In this document: positions 50,666 to 58,904 of the stretch, one piece after another | Layout: each line of letters starts with the position of its first letter | How positions within the stretch are numbered: position 1 is the first letter of the stretch | Assembly: GCA_958295495.1 (NCBI GenBank) | Contig: OY282352.1 | Span: 992,001-1,056,000 of the forward strand | Direction of reading: 5' to 3' | DNA: 64,000 nt | Origin: an uncultured Latescibacterota bacterium | Lineage (GTDB): Bacteria; Latescibacterota; UBA2968; UBA8231 | Position numbers and translations under genes: made by a program | The notes under the pieces: generated by a model | Databases searched by the model: none | Told to the model about the DNA's origin: nothing | What the model saw: the letters and a program-made list of their open reading frames with translations, nothing else

Positions 50666-51547
50666 ATGAAATGGATACTATGCTTAGGACTAATGACCGC
50701 CCTGTGGGGATCAACAGGCGACGCCGAGGAGATTTCAGGCGACACTTCCCGCATCGTCACCCTCGGCGGGACCATCACCGAGATCGTCTTCGCCTTGGGG
50801 GCCGGCGAGCGCGTAGTGGGCGTGGACGCCTCCAGCTCTTTTCCCGAGGCAGCAAACCAGTTGCCCAAGGTCGCCTATCACCGCCGCCTCTCGGCCGAGG
50901 GCGTGCTCTCTCTGAAGCCGACGCTCATCATCGCTACCACCGAAGCGGGACCTCCCGAAGCCATTCAACAGGTCGAGAGCGCCGGCGTAACCGTGCTCGT
51001 CCTGCCCCACGAACCTACGGTAGAGAACGCCATCGCCAAGATCGAACGCATCGCCGCCGCGTTGGACGCCCAGACGCTCGGTGCGGCGCTGATCCAAACC
51101 CTCAAGGAAGAGCTGCAACAGGTACAATCCTCCATCCCACAGAACACAGCCCAAGCCAAAATTCTCTTTCTCTACGCCCGCGGCCAAGGCACGATGATGG
51201 TGGCCGGCCGAGACACCGCAGCCGATACCATGATCGGCCTAGCCGGTGGCACCAACGCGATTCAGGGCTATAGCGGATACAAGCCGCTCACCTCCGAAGC
51301 GGCCGTAGCCGCGGTGCCCGATGTCATCCTACTTACGGATAGTGGCTTGGAGAGTATCGGCGGTGCCCAGAGGCTCTGGCAATTACCGGGGCTTGCGCTG
51401 ACGCCAGCGAGGCAACAAGGCCGAGTCCTGTCGATGGATGGGCTCTTCCTGTTGGGATTTGGCCCCCGTCTAGGCCAAGCAGTTCTGGCGTTGAACCGAG
51501 CTTTATACGACGCCCCAAGTAAAACGGAGCGCAATGACTTCGATTGA
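50666..51547 (+). CDS. hmuT: Heme ABC transporter, periplasmic binding protein
   Basis: 293 residues: signal peptide (MKWILCLGLMTALWGSTGDA) and a class III periplasmic binding protein with RIVTLGGTITEIVFALGAGE, VVGVDASSSFPEAANQLPKV, LKPTLIIATTEAGPPEAI, and a long connecting helix. Similar to HmuT/ShuT, which carry heme from the receptor to the permease. Overlaps the permease gene by 14 bp. Confidence 0.9.
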   Translation: MKWILCLGLMTALWGSTGDAEEISGDTSRIVTLGGTITEIVFALGAGERVVGVDASSSFPEAANQLPKVAYHRRLSAEGVLSLKPTLIIATTEAGPPEAIQQVESAGVTVLVLPHEPTVENAIAKIERIAAALDAQTLGAALIQTLKEELQQVQSSIPQNTAQAKILFLYARGQGTMMVAGRDTAADTMIGLAGGTNAIQGYSGYKPLTSEAAVAAVPDVILLTDSGLESIGGAQRLWQLPGLALTPARQQGRVLSMDGLFLLGFGPRLGQAVLALNRALYDAPSKTERNDFD

Positions 51548-52649
51548 AGCAGCCGAGCCTTCCTTGCGCCAAGCCAGCCACCGCTTATGGCCCAAGGTTT
51601 CAGCCGGGGAAAAGGGCACCCTAGGGCTGCTGGTCTTAACAGTCCTGTTAGGGCTGCTGAGCATAGTGTGCCTGGGAACAGGTGCCGTCTCCATGGCCCC
51701 CGGCCAAGTGCTAGCCGTACTCGGCAAAGGGCTGGACTTGACCCTGCCTTGGGCCTTTGAACCTCACCACGAGGCCATCGTCCTGAGCATTCGCCTGCCG
51801 CGCATTTTGCTGGGGATGTTGATCGGCGGTGGCCTCGCCGTTGCAGGTGCCGCCATGCAGGGCCTGTTTCGCAATCCCCTGGCCGATCCCGGCCTCATCG
51901 GCGTTTCGAGTGGCGCAGCGGTCGCCGCGGTGGCGACCATTGTTCTGGGAGCGACTGTGCTGGATTTCGCCACCCAGACGCTGGGACCTTTTGCCCTGTC
52001 CATCGCCGCTTTTGGCGGCGGTGCCGCCACAACCTTGCTAGTCTATCGCCTGTCGCTAGTCCACGGCACTGTCTCCGTATCCACCATGCTGCTAGCCGGC
52101 ATTGCCATCAATGCCGTGGCCGGAGCCATCACCGGGGTATTCACTTTTGTGGCGGACGATGCCCAACTGCGCAGTCTGACGTTCTGGAGTATGGGCAGTC
52201 TGGGCGGAGCTACTTGGCCGGCGGTGGCTGCGGCTGCACCGTTCACCGGCCTTGCGACCTTGGCGGTGTTGCGCTACGCCCGGCCCCTCAACGCCCTGCT
52301 GCTAGGCGAGGCCGAAGCCGGCCATCTCGGCTGCGACGTCGAGCACCTCAAGCGTTCGGTCGTCATCCTAGTCGCTTTGTCCGTGGGAGCGGCGGTCGCC
52401 GTGGCTGGCATCATCGGCTTTGTCGGTCTAGTCGTCCCCCACCTGCTGCGGCTAACCCTCGGGCCGGATCACCGCTTTCTGCTCCCCGGTGCAGCCCTTT
52501 TAGGCGCTAGCCTGCTCCTAGGGGCCGATCTCATCGCCCGCACATTGGTCGCCCCGGCTGAACTGCCCATCGGCATTGTGACCGCGATCATCGGCGGTCC
52601 CTTCTTCATGTACTTGCTGCAACGCGGGCGGCACTTGGGGAAATTCTAA
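51534..52649 (+). CDS. hmuU: Heme ABC transporter, FecCD-type permease
   Basis: 371 residues with about ten membrane helices. FecCD words: IRLPRILLGMLIGGGLAVAG, AAMQGLFRNPLADPGLIGVS, SGAAVAAVATIVLG, FVGLVVPHLLRLTLGPDHRF (the coupling helix), ELPIGIVTAIIGGPFFMYLL. Forms a dimer that passes heme into the cytoplasm, driven by HmuV. Last base overlaps the first base of the ATPase gene. Confidence 0.93.
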   Translation: MTSIEAAEPSLRQASHRLWPKVSAGEKGTLGLLVLTVLLGLLSIVCLGTGAVSMAPGQVLAVLGKGLDLTLPWAFEPHHEAIVLSIRLPRILLGMLIGGGLAVAGAAMQGLFRNPLADPGLIGVSSGAAVAAVATIVLGATVLDFATQTLGPFALSIAAFGGGAATTLLVYRLSLVHGTVSVSTMLLAGIAINAVAGAITGVFTFVADDAQLRSLTFWSMGSLGGATWPAVAAAAPFTGLATLAVLRYARPLNALLLGEAEAGHLGCDVEHLKRSVVILVALSVGAAVAVAGIIGFVGLVVPHLLRLTLGPDHRFLLPGAALLGASLLLGADLIARTLVAPAELPIGIVTAIIGGPFFMYLLQRGRHLGKF

Positions 52650-53446
52650 TGCTCGAAGGCCGCAATATACACGTAGTATTGGATGGAAATACCCTGCTGG
52701 AGAATGTGTCCATAAACGTCCGACCCGGCGAAGTAGTGGCGGTTCTGGGACCCAATGGCGCTGGTAAATCCACCCTGTTGAAAGTATTGTGCGGGGACTC
52801 GTCTCCCACTAAGGGAACGGTGTCGATGGAAGGACGAGTGCTGGCATCTTGGGACAGAAAGGCCAGCGCCCAAATTCGCGCGGTCTTGCCGCAACAATCC
52901 AACTTGAGTTTTCCCTTCCGCGTACTCGAAGTAGCGCTCATGGGCCGAAGCCCCCATCTGCGCGGCCCTGAAACGCAGCGAGATTACGCCATTGCGCGAG
53001 CGGCCTTGCAGGAGGCCGGCGTCGATCACCTAGAAGATCGCCTCTATCCAACACTGTCGGGGGGAGAAGAACAGCGCGTCCACTTGGGAAGGGTGCTAGC
53101 CCAAATCTGGGAAGCAGAGGACGAGAAGCCACGCTATCTGCTGCTGGACGAACCCACATCCAGCTTGGACTTGGCCCATCAACACCACACCTTGACCGTG
53201 GCGCGGGCCTTTGCCGAGCGGCAAGTAGGTGTGCTCGTGGTGCTGCACGACCTCAACTTAGCAGCTCAATACGCCGACCGCGTCCTGCTGCTGAAACAGG
53301 GCCGCGAGGTGGCGAAAGGCCCTCCTGAGCAAGTGCTGCAAGCCGAAATAATAGAAGCTGTTTACGAAATCCCAATAACGGTCATTCCCCACCCTCAAAG
53401 TTCTTGTCCACTAGTTGTAGTTGTGCCCGCGGCTAATTTTACCTGA
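52649..53446 (+). CDS. hmuV: Heme ABC transporter ATPase
   Basis: 265 residues: Walker A LGPNGAGKSTLLKVL (~35-48), Q-loop, ABC signature LSGGEEQRVHLGRVLAQ, Walker B RYLLLDEPTSSLDLAHQ, switch His VLHDLNLAAQYADRV. Complete ATPase of the FhuC/HmuV class. The last gene of the HmuSTUV run; a frame-shifted remnant and then an unrelated dehydrogenase gene follow. Confidence 0.94.
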   Translation: MLEGRNIHVVLDGNTLLENVSINVRPGEVVAVLGPNGAGKSTLLKVLCGDSSPTKGTVSMEGRVLASWDRKASAQIRAVLPQQSNLSFPFRVLEVALMGRSPHLRGPETQRDYAIARAALQEAGVDHLEDRLYPTLSGGEEQRVHLGRVLAQIWEAEDEKPRYLLLDEPTSSLDLAHQHHTLTVARAFAERQVGVLVVLHDLNLAAQYADRVLLLKQGREVAKGPPEQVLQAEIIEAVYEIPITVIPHPQSSCPLVVVVPAANFT

Positions 53447-53485
53447 CTCTTCCGCCGGTCTCTTGTGAAGGGCGAGTGACCTAGA

Positions 53486-53790
53486 CGGGAGAGGGGAACT
53501 ACAAGGCCCGCGGCGGAGCCTACACGGGCCAGGCCTTCTCGATGGGGGAAGCCGCGGTCGTCGAGTCGGGGCAGTTCCAGTTCGTGGCCTGCTCGTACCC
53601 GGTGCTGACTCTGGATCCGGCCTTCTACGAGTGCGCCGTCCGGTGCCCGCTGGGAGCGCGGCCTGCTGTTTGATGGCCCCGGGGTCTGCACCCTCGACTT
53701 CGCCTCCATTCCGTTCACGGGCCCTGGCCCGTCGATCCGGCCCCGGCGAATCCGGTAGCGATCTGGGACCCGGACGCCTCCGGCTGAGCC
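53486..53790 (+). pseudogene. Unrecognised decayed coding sequence
   Basis: The gap between hmuV and the dehydrogenase holds protein-like sequence in two frames: NYKARGGAYTGQAFSMGEAA, VVESGQFQFVACSYPVLTLD and, after a shift near 53640, ERGLLFDGPGVCTLDFASIP. It looks like the C-terminal part of a lost gene. I do not recognise the family. Confidence 0.35.
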
Positions 53791-53824
53791 GGGTGCCAAG
53801 GCAGAATTCACAAAGGAGATTGCC

Positions 53825-54811
53825 GTGAAAGCACAGCGATTAATTTGCACAGACATCCGGCGGATCGAATTGGCGGAATTTGAGCTGCCGCGCGTACCCG
53901 ACCACGGCATTTTGGTGCAAAACGACTACACCGCCGTAAGCGTCGGCACGGAAATCTACAGCTACGCACACGGCGGCGAACCGTCGAGTGCGATAACATT
54001 TCCGCGCACCACCGGCTACTGCAACACAGGCGCGGTGCTCGAAGTCGGCAAAGAGGTCGAGGAAATACAACCCGGCGATCGCATTGCTGGCCAAGGCAAC
54101 CACGCAAGCCACGCGGTCCTGACCGGAAATTTCCGCAAAGCACCCACGGGCGTTTCGCCCAAATCCGCGGCATTTATGGTCATGGGTGCCATTGCTCTGC
54201 ACGGGCATCGGGTTGGCCGTCCCGAATTGGGCGAGGCTGTTGCCATCACCGGCATGGGCATTGTGGGCCAATTGGCAGCGACCTTTGCGCGATTGGCCGG
54301 TGCCCTTCCGGTCATTGCAATCGATCTGGACGATTTCCGCTTGGGCAAAGCCAAAGACCGCGGCGCAGAGATTTGCATCAATCCCCATGGCGATGTCGCC
54401 GCAGCCGTGCGCCAGCATTGCGTGGGCGATGGTGCCGATCTGGTCATCGAAGCAACTGGCATCCCCGCAGTCTATCCCATGGCACTGACCTTGCCGCGGC
54501 TGGGCGGTCGCCTAGTCGCGCTGGGGTCGCCACGCGGCACCGTCGAAGTGAGCTTTTTGTCCGAAGTTCACCAGCGCGAAATCGCCATCCTCGGCGCACA
54601 TCAGCCCAAAACCCCGGACGATGACCACATCTACTATCCCTATAGCAAGAGCAGAGACCGCGATCTGGTCCTGCGTTTGATGGCCGCAGGCAAATTGCCC
54701 ATCGAAGATCTGATCACCCATGTCGCCAACCCCGCCGATTGCCAAACCACCTATGACATGCTCGCCGACAATCCACAGGAGGCGTTGGGCGTGGTATTTG
54801 CATGGACGTGA
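53825..54811 (+). CDS. Medium-chain dehydrogenase without zinc motif
   Basis: 328 residues of an MDR-type fold. N-terminal GroES-like half (ILVQNDYTAVSVGTEIYSYA, FPRTTGYCNTGAVLEVGKEV) lacks the GHE zinc motif and the four-Cys structural site. The nucleotide-binding half has VAITGMGIVGQLAATFARLA and VIAIDLDDFRLGKAKDRGAE, then DLVIEATGIPAVYPMALTLP. NAD(P)-linked oxidation or reduction of a sugar-type substrate is likely (relatives in bacilysin/inositol-type catabolism), but not provable here. Start is GTG at 53825 with AAAGGAGA upstream. The next gene, 167 bp on, is a zinc-dependent relative. Confidence 0.8.
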   Translation: MKAQRLICTDIRRIELAEFELPRVPDHGILVQNDYTAVSVGTEIYSYAHGGEPSSAITFPRTTGYCNTGAVLEVGKEVEEIQPGDRIAGQGNHASHAVLTGNFRKAPTGVSPKSAAFMVMGAIALHGHRVGRPELGEAVAITGMGIVGQLAATFARLAGALPVIAIDLDDFRLGKAKDRGAEICINPHGDVAAAVRQHCVGDGADLVIEATGIPAVYPMALTLPRLGGRLVALGSPRGTVEVSFLSEVHQREIAILGAHQPKTPDDDHIYYPYSKSRDRDLVLRLMAAGKLPIEDLITHVANPADCQTTYDMLADNPQEALGVVFAWT

Positions 54812-54978
54812 ACCCAGCTCATCCAGCCAAGTTTCATTTCTATATAATGCCTCATGTAACCACAACGGCGGCGGGCCATTGCCCCATCCTCGGCGGTTGG
54901 GTACATTGGGGCCTCTGCAAATCAACCGCCAATACATGCACAGCATTGGCTATTAGGACGGTATAGGAGAAGAAAAGC

Positions 54979-56106
54979 ATGAGTCAGATACAGGCAGCAA
55001 TTATGACCGGCCCAGGCCAGATTGACGTGCGCTCGTATCCCAAACCCCAGATCGGAGACGACGAAGTCCTATTGAAGATCGAGCGCACGGGTATCTGCGG
55101 CAGTGACAAGCACCTATTCGCCGGCCTGATGACTCTGCCGTTCCCCGTGATACCCGGCCACGAATTAGTAGGTATCATCGAGGAAATGGGGCCGGCCGCA
55201 GCCGATAGCTTGGCCATAGTGGGCGGCCCGGTCGCGGTGGGCGACCGCGTGACGACGACGCCCTCGTCGCGAGCCTGCGGGCGGTGCTACTACTGCCTGC
55301 ATATACCCCAGCGGCCCACCCTGTGCGCCAACCGCTTTGTGTACGGATTCGTGTGCGCCGATCTCGCGCCCATGCCGCGCGGCGGCTTCGCCGAATACCT
55401 GCATTTGACAGGGCATTCGTGGCTTTTCAAAATTCCCGATGACCTGCCCTCGGAACGGGCCGTGCTCACCGAGCCAGCGGCCGTGGCCACCCGGGCCGTA
55501 GAGCGTGCCTTGGGGCCGGGTATCCCGCACATCGGCGAGGGGCTGGGCCTCGACAAATCCGTGCTGGTCCTCGGAGCCGGCCCCATCGGCCAGCTCGTGG
55601 TGGCGGTACTGAGCCACATCGGCACCGACCTGATTATCGCCGGCGACCTGAGCGCGTCCCGGCTGGAGCTCGCCCGCGCCATGGGCGCTCATCAAGTGCT
55701 CGCAATGGACGAAGGCAGCCCTGAGCAGCGGCAGCAGGCCCTCCAAGACATGACCGCAGGCGTGGGAGCTGATATCGTCATTGAAACAGCCGGCGTGCCC
55801 GTAGCCTTCAAGGAATCGCTCGACTTGGTGCGCCGGGGTGGGACCGTCGTGGAGGTGGGGCACTTCACCGATCCAGGGGGAGTGGAGATTCGCCCGCACA
55901 TCGTCTGCTTTAAGGATTTGGACATTCGCGGCATGTGGGCGTATCCTTCCATGCAGTTCAAGACCGCGCTATCTTTTTTGCGCCGCACCACCGCACCCTT
56001 GGATCGCTTTATCACGCACCGGCTGCCGCTGTCCCACATCCGCGAGGGCCTCGCCATTACCGGCGGCGAAGAGGCCATGAAGGTAGTGATGGAGCCGGAG
56101 GGCTGA
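54979..56106 (+). CDS. Zinc-dependent medium-chain alcohol/polyol dehydrogenase
   Basis: 375 residues: catalytic zinc ligands in RTGICGSDKHLF and VIPGHELVG, structural zinc cysteines in RACGRCYYCLHIPQRPTLC, nucleotide loop VLGAGPIGQLVVAVLSHIG and IAGDLSASRLELARAMGAHQ. Threonine dehydrogenase/sorbitol dehydrogenase-like class. It probably works with the upstream zinc-free dehydrogenase in one sugar or polyol route (inference). GGAG lies 10 bp before the ATG. It ends 43 bp before the signalling cluster. Confidence 0.88.
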   Translation: MSQIQAAIMTGPGQIDVRSYPKPQIGDDEVLLKIERTGICGSDKHLFAGLMTLPFPVIPGHELVGIIEEMGPAAADSLAIVGGPVAVGDRVTTTPSSRACGRCYYCLHIPQRPTLCANRFVYGFVCADLAPMPRGGFAEYLHLTGHSWLFKIPDDLPSERAVLTEPAAVATRAVERALGPGIPHIGEGLGLDKSVLVLGAGPIGQLVVAVLSHIGTDLIIAGDLSASRLELARAMGAHQVLAMDEGSPEQRQQALQDMTAGVGADIVIETAGVPVAFKESLDLVRRGGTVVEVGHFTDPGGVEIRPHIVCFKDLDIRGMWAYPSMQFKTALSFLRRTTAPLDRFITHRLPLSHIREGLAITGGEEAMKVVMEPEG

Positions 56107-56149
56107 CTACTTGACTGCCGCGTTAGACCAAATCAACTTGGAAAAGGCA

Positions 56150-57319
56150 ATGACACTACTACGACCCAAGATCCTCGTCGTTGACGACGAGCCAGATCTC
56201 GAACACTTAGTGCGGCAGCGCATGCGCCGCGAGATTCGCTCGGGCAAGTACAGCTTTGTGTTTGCCCACAACGGCGTTGAAGCCCTAGAGGTGCTAAGCG
56301 AAGAGCAAGACATCGACATGGTGCTCTCGGACATCAACATGCCGCGGATGGACGGGCTCACCTTGCTAGAGCAGATCCCCAAGGTGGATCCCAACATCCG
56401 CTCGGTCATCGTCTCCGCTTATGGCGACATGAAGAACATCCGCACGGCCATGAACCGGGGCGCGTTTGACTTCATCACCAAGCCCATCGACTTCGAGGAC
56501 ATGCGGGTGACCATCCAGCGGACCTTGCGCCATCTAGAACTGTGGCGCGAGGCCCTGGAGTCGCGCGACAAACTGGTCGCCCTGCAAAACGAACTCAGCG
56601 TGGCCAACAAGATGCAGCAGTCCATCTTGCCGACCACTTTCCCCAAGGGCCCAGGCTTTGAGATCTTCGGCAGCATGAAGCCTGCACGCGAGGTCGGCGG
56701 CGACTTCTTCGACGTCGTGCCCCTCGACGACGGCTGCATCGGCCTCGTCGTCGCCGATGTCTCGGACAAGGGCGTACCTGCGGCCCTGTTTATGATGTCG
56801 AGCCGCACCTTGCTAAAAGGCGCGGCCATCGGCCATGCCGAGCCGGGCAAGGTGTTGGGCGAAGTAAACGAACTGCTGCAAAAAGAAAACGACGCCGCCA
56901 TGTTCGTAACCGTCTTTTACGCGGCTTTCGATCCGGCAAGCGGCGAACTGGCCTATGCCAATGGCGGGCACAATGCCCCGCTCGTGGTCCACGCCGATGG
57001 CAGCTCGACCCTGCTCCCGCCGACCGGCGGGGTGGCGCTCGGGGTGGTGCCAGATCTGACCTACGAACAAAACGCGGTGACCCTTCGGCCCGGCGACCAC
57101 GTCGTCTTTTACACCGACGGCGTCACCGAGGCCGAAAACGACCAAGGCGACCAGTTCGGGCTAGAGCGCCTGTGCGAGGTTTTCGCTGGCGGTCCGCCCG
57201 AGGACATCCGCGCCACCAACGAGGCGGTTCTCGACGCGGTTGACGCCTTTGCCGGTGAGGCCCCCCAATTTGACGACGTCACCTGCCTGACGCTGCGCCG
57301 CAACGAGACAGACCAATGA
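56150..57319 (+). CDS. Response regulator with SpoIIE/RsbU-type phosphatase
   Basis: 389 residues. Receiver domain (1-~120): VVDDEPD acidic pocket, phospho-site D61 in LSDINMPRMDG, and KPI. A short coiled coil (ESRDKLVALQNELSVANKMQ) links to a PP2C-like SpoIIE domain with ILPTTFPKGPGFEIFGSMKP, AREVGGDFFDVVPLDDG, LVVADVSDKGVPAALFM, GGHNAPLVV, FYTDGVTEAEN and DDVTCLTLRR, covering the metal-binding Asp residues. It should dephosphorylate an anti-sigma antagonist, likely the STAS protein at 61079, when its receiver is phosphorylated. ATG at 56150 chosen; a TTG at 56111 is possible. Stop overlaps next start by 4 bp. Confidence 0.88.
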   Translation: MTLLRPKILVVDDEPDLEHLVRQRMRREIRSGKYSFVFAHNGVEALEVLSEEQDIDMVLSDINMPRMDGLTLLEQIPKVDPNIRSVIVSAYGDMKNIRTAMNRGAFDFITKPIDFEDMRVTIQRTLRHLELWREALESRDKLVALQNELSVANKMQQSILPTTFPKGPGFEIFGSMKPAREVGGDFFDVVPLDDGCIGLVVADVSDKGVPAALFMMSSRTLLKGAAIGHAEPGKVLGEVNELLQKENDAAMFVTVFYAAFDPASGELAYANGGHNAPLVVHADGSSTLLPPTGGVALGVVPDLTYEQNAVTLRPGDHVVFYTDGVTEAENDQGDQFGLERLCEVFAGGPPEDIRATNEAVLDAVDAFAGEAPQFDDVTCLTLRRNETDQ

Positions 57320-57738
57320 GCGCTCAGAGATCGCTGCACATAGCCACTGAGCTAGACGAGCTGCCGAAGGTCAACGCCGCTATTGAGGAACTCGCAGAGG
57401 AAGAAAACTGGCCTCCAGACCTCACCTTTCAGATCGGGCTGGCCATTGAGGAATTGGGGGTCAACATCGTCGAGTACGGGCACGACGACGACAAAGCCCA
57501 CGAAATCGAGATCGTCATCTCCTCAGAGGCCGAGGAGATCACAATCGCTATCGAGGACGACGGCCAGGCCTTCAATCCGCTCCTCGACGCTCCAGAGCCG
57601 GACTTGGAGGCCGCCGTTGAGGACCGAACCGTGGGCGGCCTCGGCATCCACCTCGTGCGCTCCATGATGGACGAGGTCCACTACCAGCGACAGCAAAACA
57701 AGAACTGCCTGACCTTGGTCAAGCGGAGGACTGGTTGA
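57316..57738 (+). CDS. RsbW-like anti-sigma factor/serine kinase
   Basis: 140 residues of a GHKL ATPase of the anti-sigma type. N-box region FQIGLAIEELGVNIVEYGHD, G1 IAIEDDGQAFNPLLD, G2 RTVGGLGIHLVRSMMDEV. Such kinases hold a sigma factor and phosphorylate a STAS antagonist. No sigma gene is adjacent, so the target could be elsewhere or not a sigma factor. Coupled to the phosphatase gene (ATGA) and to the next gene (TTGA). Confidence 0.88.
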   Translation: MSAQRSLHIATELDELPKVNAAIEELAEEENWPPDLTFQIGLAIEELGVNIVEYGHDDDKAHEIEIVISSEAEEITIAIEDDGQAFNPLLDAPEPDLEAAVEDRTVGGLGIHLVRSMMDEVHYQRQQNKNCLTLVKRRTG

Positions 57739-58904
57739 GCAGCGCACTTGCTCTGGGCGCGGCCGCGCTGCTGGTTGCGGGTGCGGTGCTTGGCGAGGAA
57801 CAACCCGGCGTCTCCGACCGGAGTATCCTCTTTGGCCAATCCGCCGCCTTTAGCGGGCCAGCCCAAGAGTTGGGTCGGAACATGCGGCTCGGGATGCAGG
57901 CGGCCTTCCGGGAGGTGAATGAGCAGGGCGGGGTCCACGGGCGTCGGCTCGAATTGGTATCGCTTGACGATGGGTACGAACCGGAAGCCGCCATCGACAA
58001 CACCCGCCAGTTAATCGGGGGCGAGCAGGTTTTCGCGCTGATCGGTGCCGTTGGCACCCCAACCTCGCGCGCAGCCGTACCCATTGCCGAAGACGCCGGC
58101 GTCCCCTACATCGCTCCCTTCACCGGCAGTAGTTTTCTCCGCGACCCCAAGTGGCACGGCGTGGTCAACATGCGCGCCTCCTACTATCAGGAAACCGAAG
58201 AAATCGTCGCCCGCCTGACCGACGACTTGGGCATTGAGCGCATTGCCATAATGTACCAAGACGACTCCTTCGGCCGGGAAGGGTTTCGCGGCGTACGTCG
58301 CGCGCTAGAGCGTCGCGGGCTAGCCCTCGTGGCAGTCGGCGTGTATCCGCGCAATACTAAGGCGGTAAAAACCGCCTTGCTCGACCTGCACAGCGGCCAG
58401 CCTCAAGCCGTGATCTTGGTCGGAACCTATCAGCCGGTCGCCGCCTTAATCGCCTGGGCACAAGCGATGAGTTTCACCCCTATCTTTGCGACCATCTCAT
58501 TCGTGGGCAGTAAAGCATTGGCGCGGGAACTTGGTCCCGCTGGCACTGGGGTTTTAGTCTCGCAGGTCGTGCCCTTCCCAACGGCCACCGAGCCGGCCAT
58601 CGTCGGCTCGTACCACCGTGCTCTCGCAGCCTACGCTCCGAGGGCAGAGCCTAGCTTTGTCTCGTTCGAGGGCTACCTAGCCGGCCGCTTGGCCGTCGCC
58701 GCCCTCACCGGCTGCGGGCGGGCGGTCAGCCGCGCCTGCCTATTAGACAACTTGCGCCGCGCCGATGTCATCAATCTAGAGGGGTTCAAGCTCCGCTACG
58801 GGGATGGCGATAATCAGGGTTCGGACGCGGTCTTCCTCACCGTGATCGACCACGACGGCCAATACCGCCCCATCCGCTCCTTAAAGAGTGCTACGAAGCC
58901 ATGA
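57735..58904 (+). CDS. Leu/Ile/Val-type periplasmic binding protein
   Basis: 389 residues: short signal (ALALGAAALLVAGAVLGEE) and a type I periplasmic binding fold. Conserved words are ILFGQSAAFSGPAQELGRNM, GGVHGRRLELVSLDDGYEPE, FALIGAVGTPTSRAAVPIAE, IAIMYQDDSFGREGFRGVRR. No permease or ATPase genes are near; the gene sits between an anti-sigma kinase and a histidine kinase with overlaps of four bases, so it probably senses a ligand for the kinase. Start is TTG (57735), overlapping the previous stop. Confidence 0.88.
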   Translation: MSSALALGAAALLVAGAVLGEEQPGVSDRSILFGQSAAFSGPAQELGRNMRLGMQAAFREVNEQGGVHGRRLELVSLDDGYEPEAAIDNTRQLIGGEQVFALIGAVGTPTSRAAVPIAEDAGVPYIAPFTGSSFLRDPKWHGVVNMRASYYQETEEIVARLTDDLGIERIAIMYQDDSFGREGFRGVRRALERRGLALVAVGVYPRNTKAVKTALLDLHSGQPQAVILVGTYQPVAALIAWAQAMSFTPIFATISFVGSKALARELGPAGTGVLVSQVVPFPTATEPAIVGSYHRALAAYAPRAEPSFVSFEGYLAGRLAVAALTGCGRAVSRACLLDNLRRADVINLEGFKLRYGDGDNQGSDAVFLTVIDHDGQYRPIRSLKSATKP

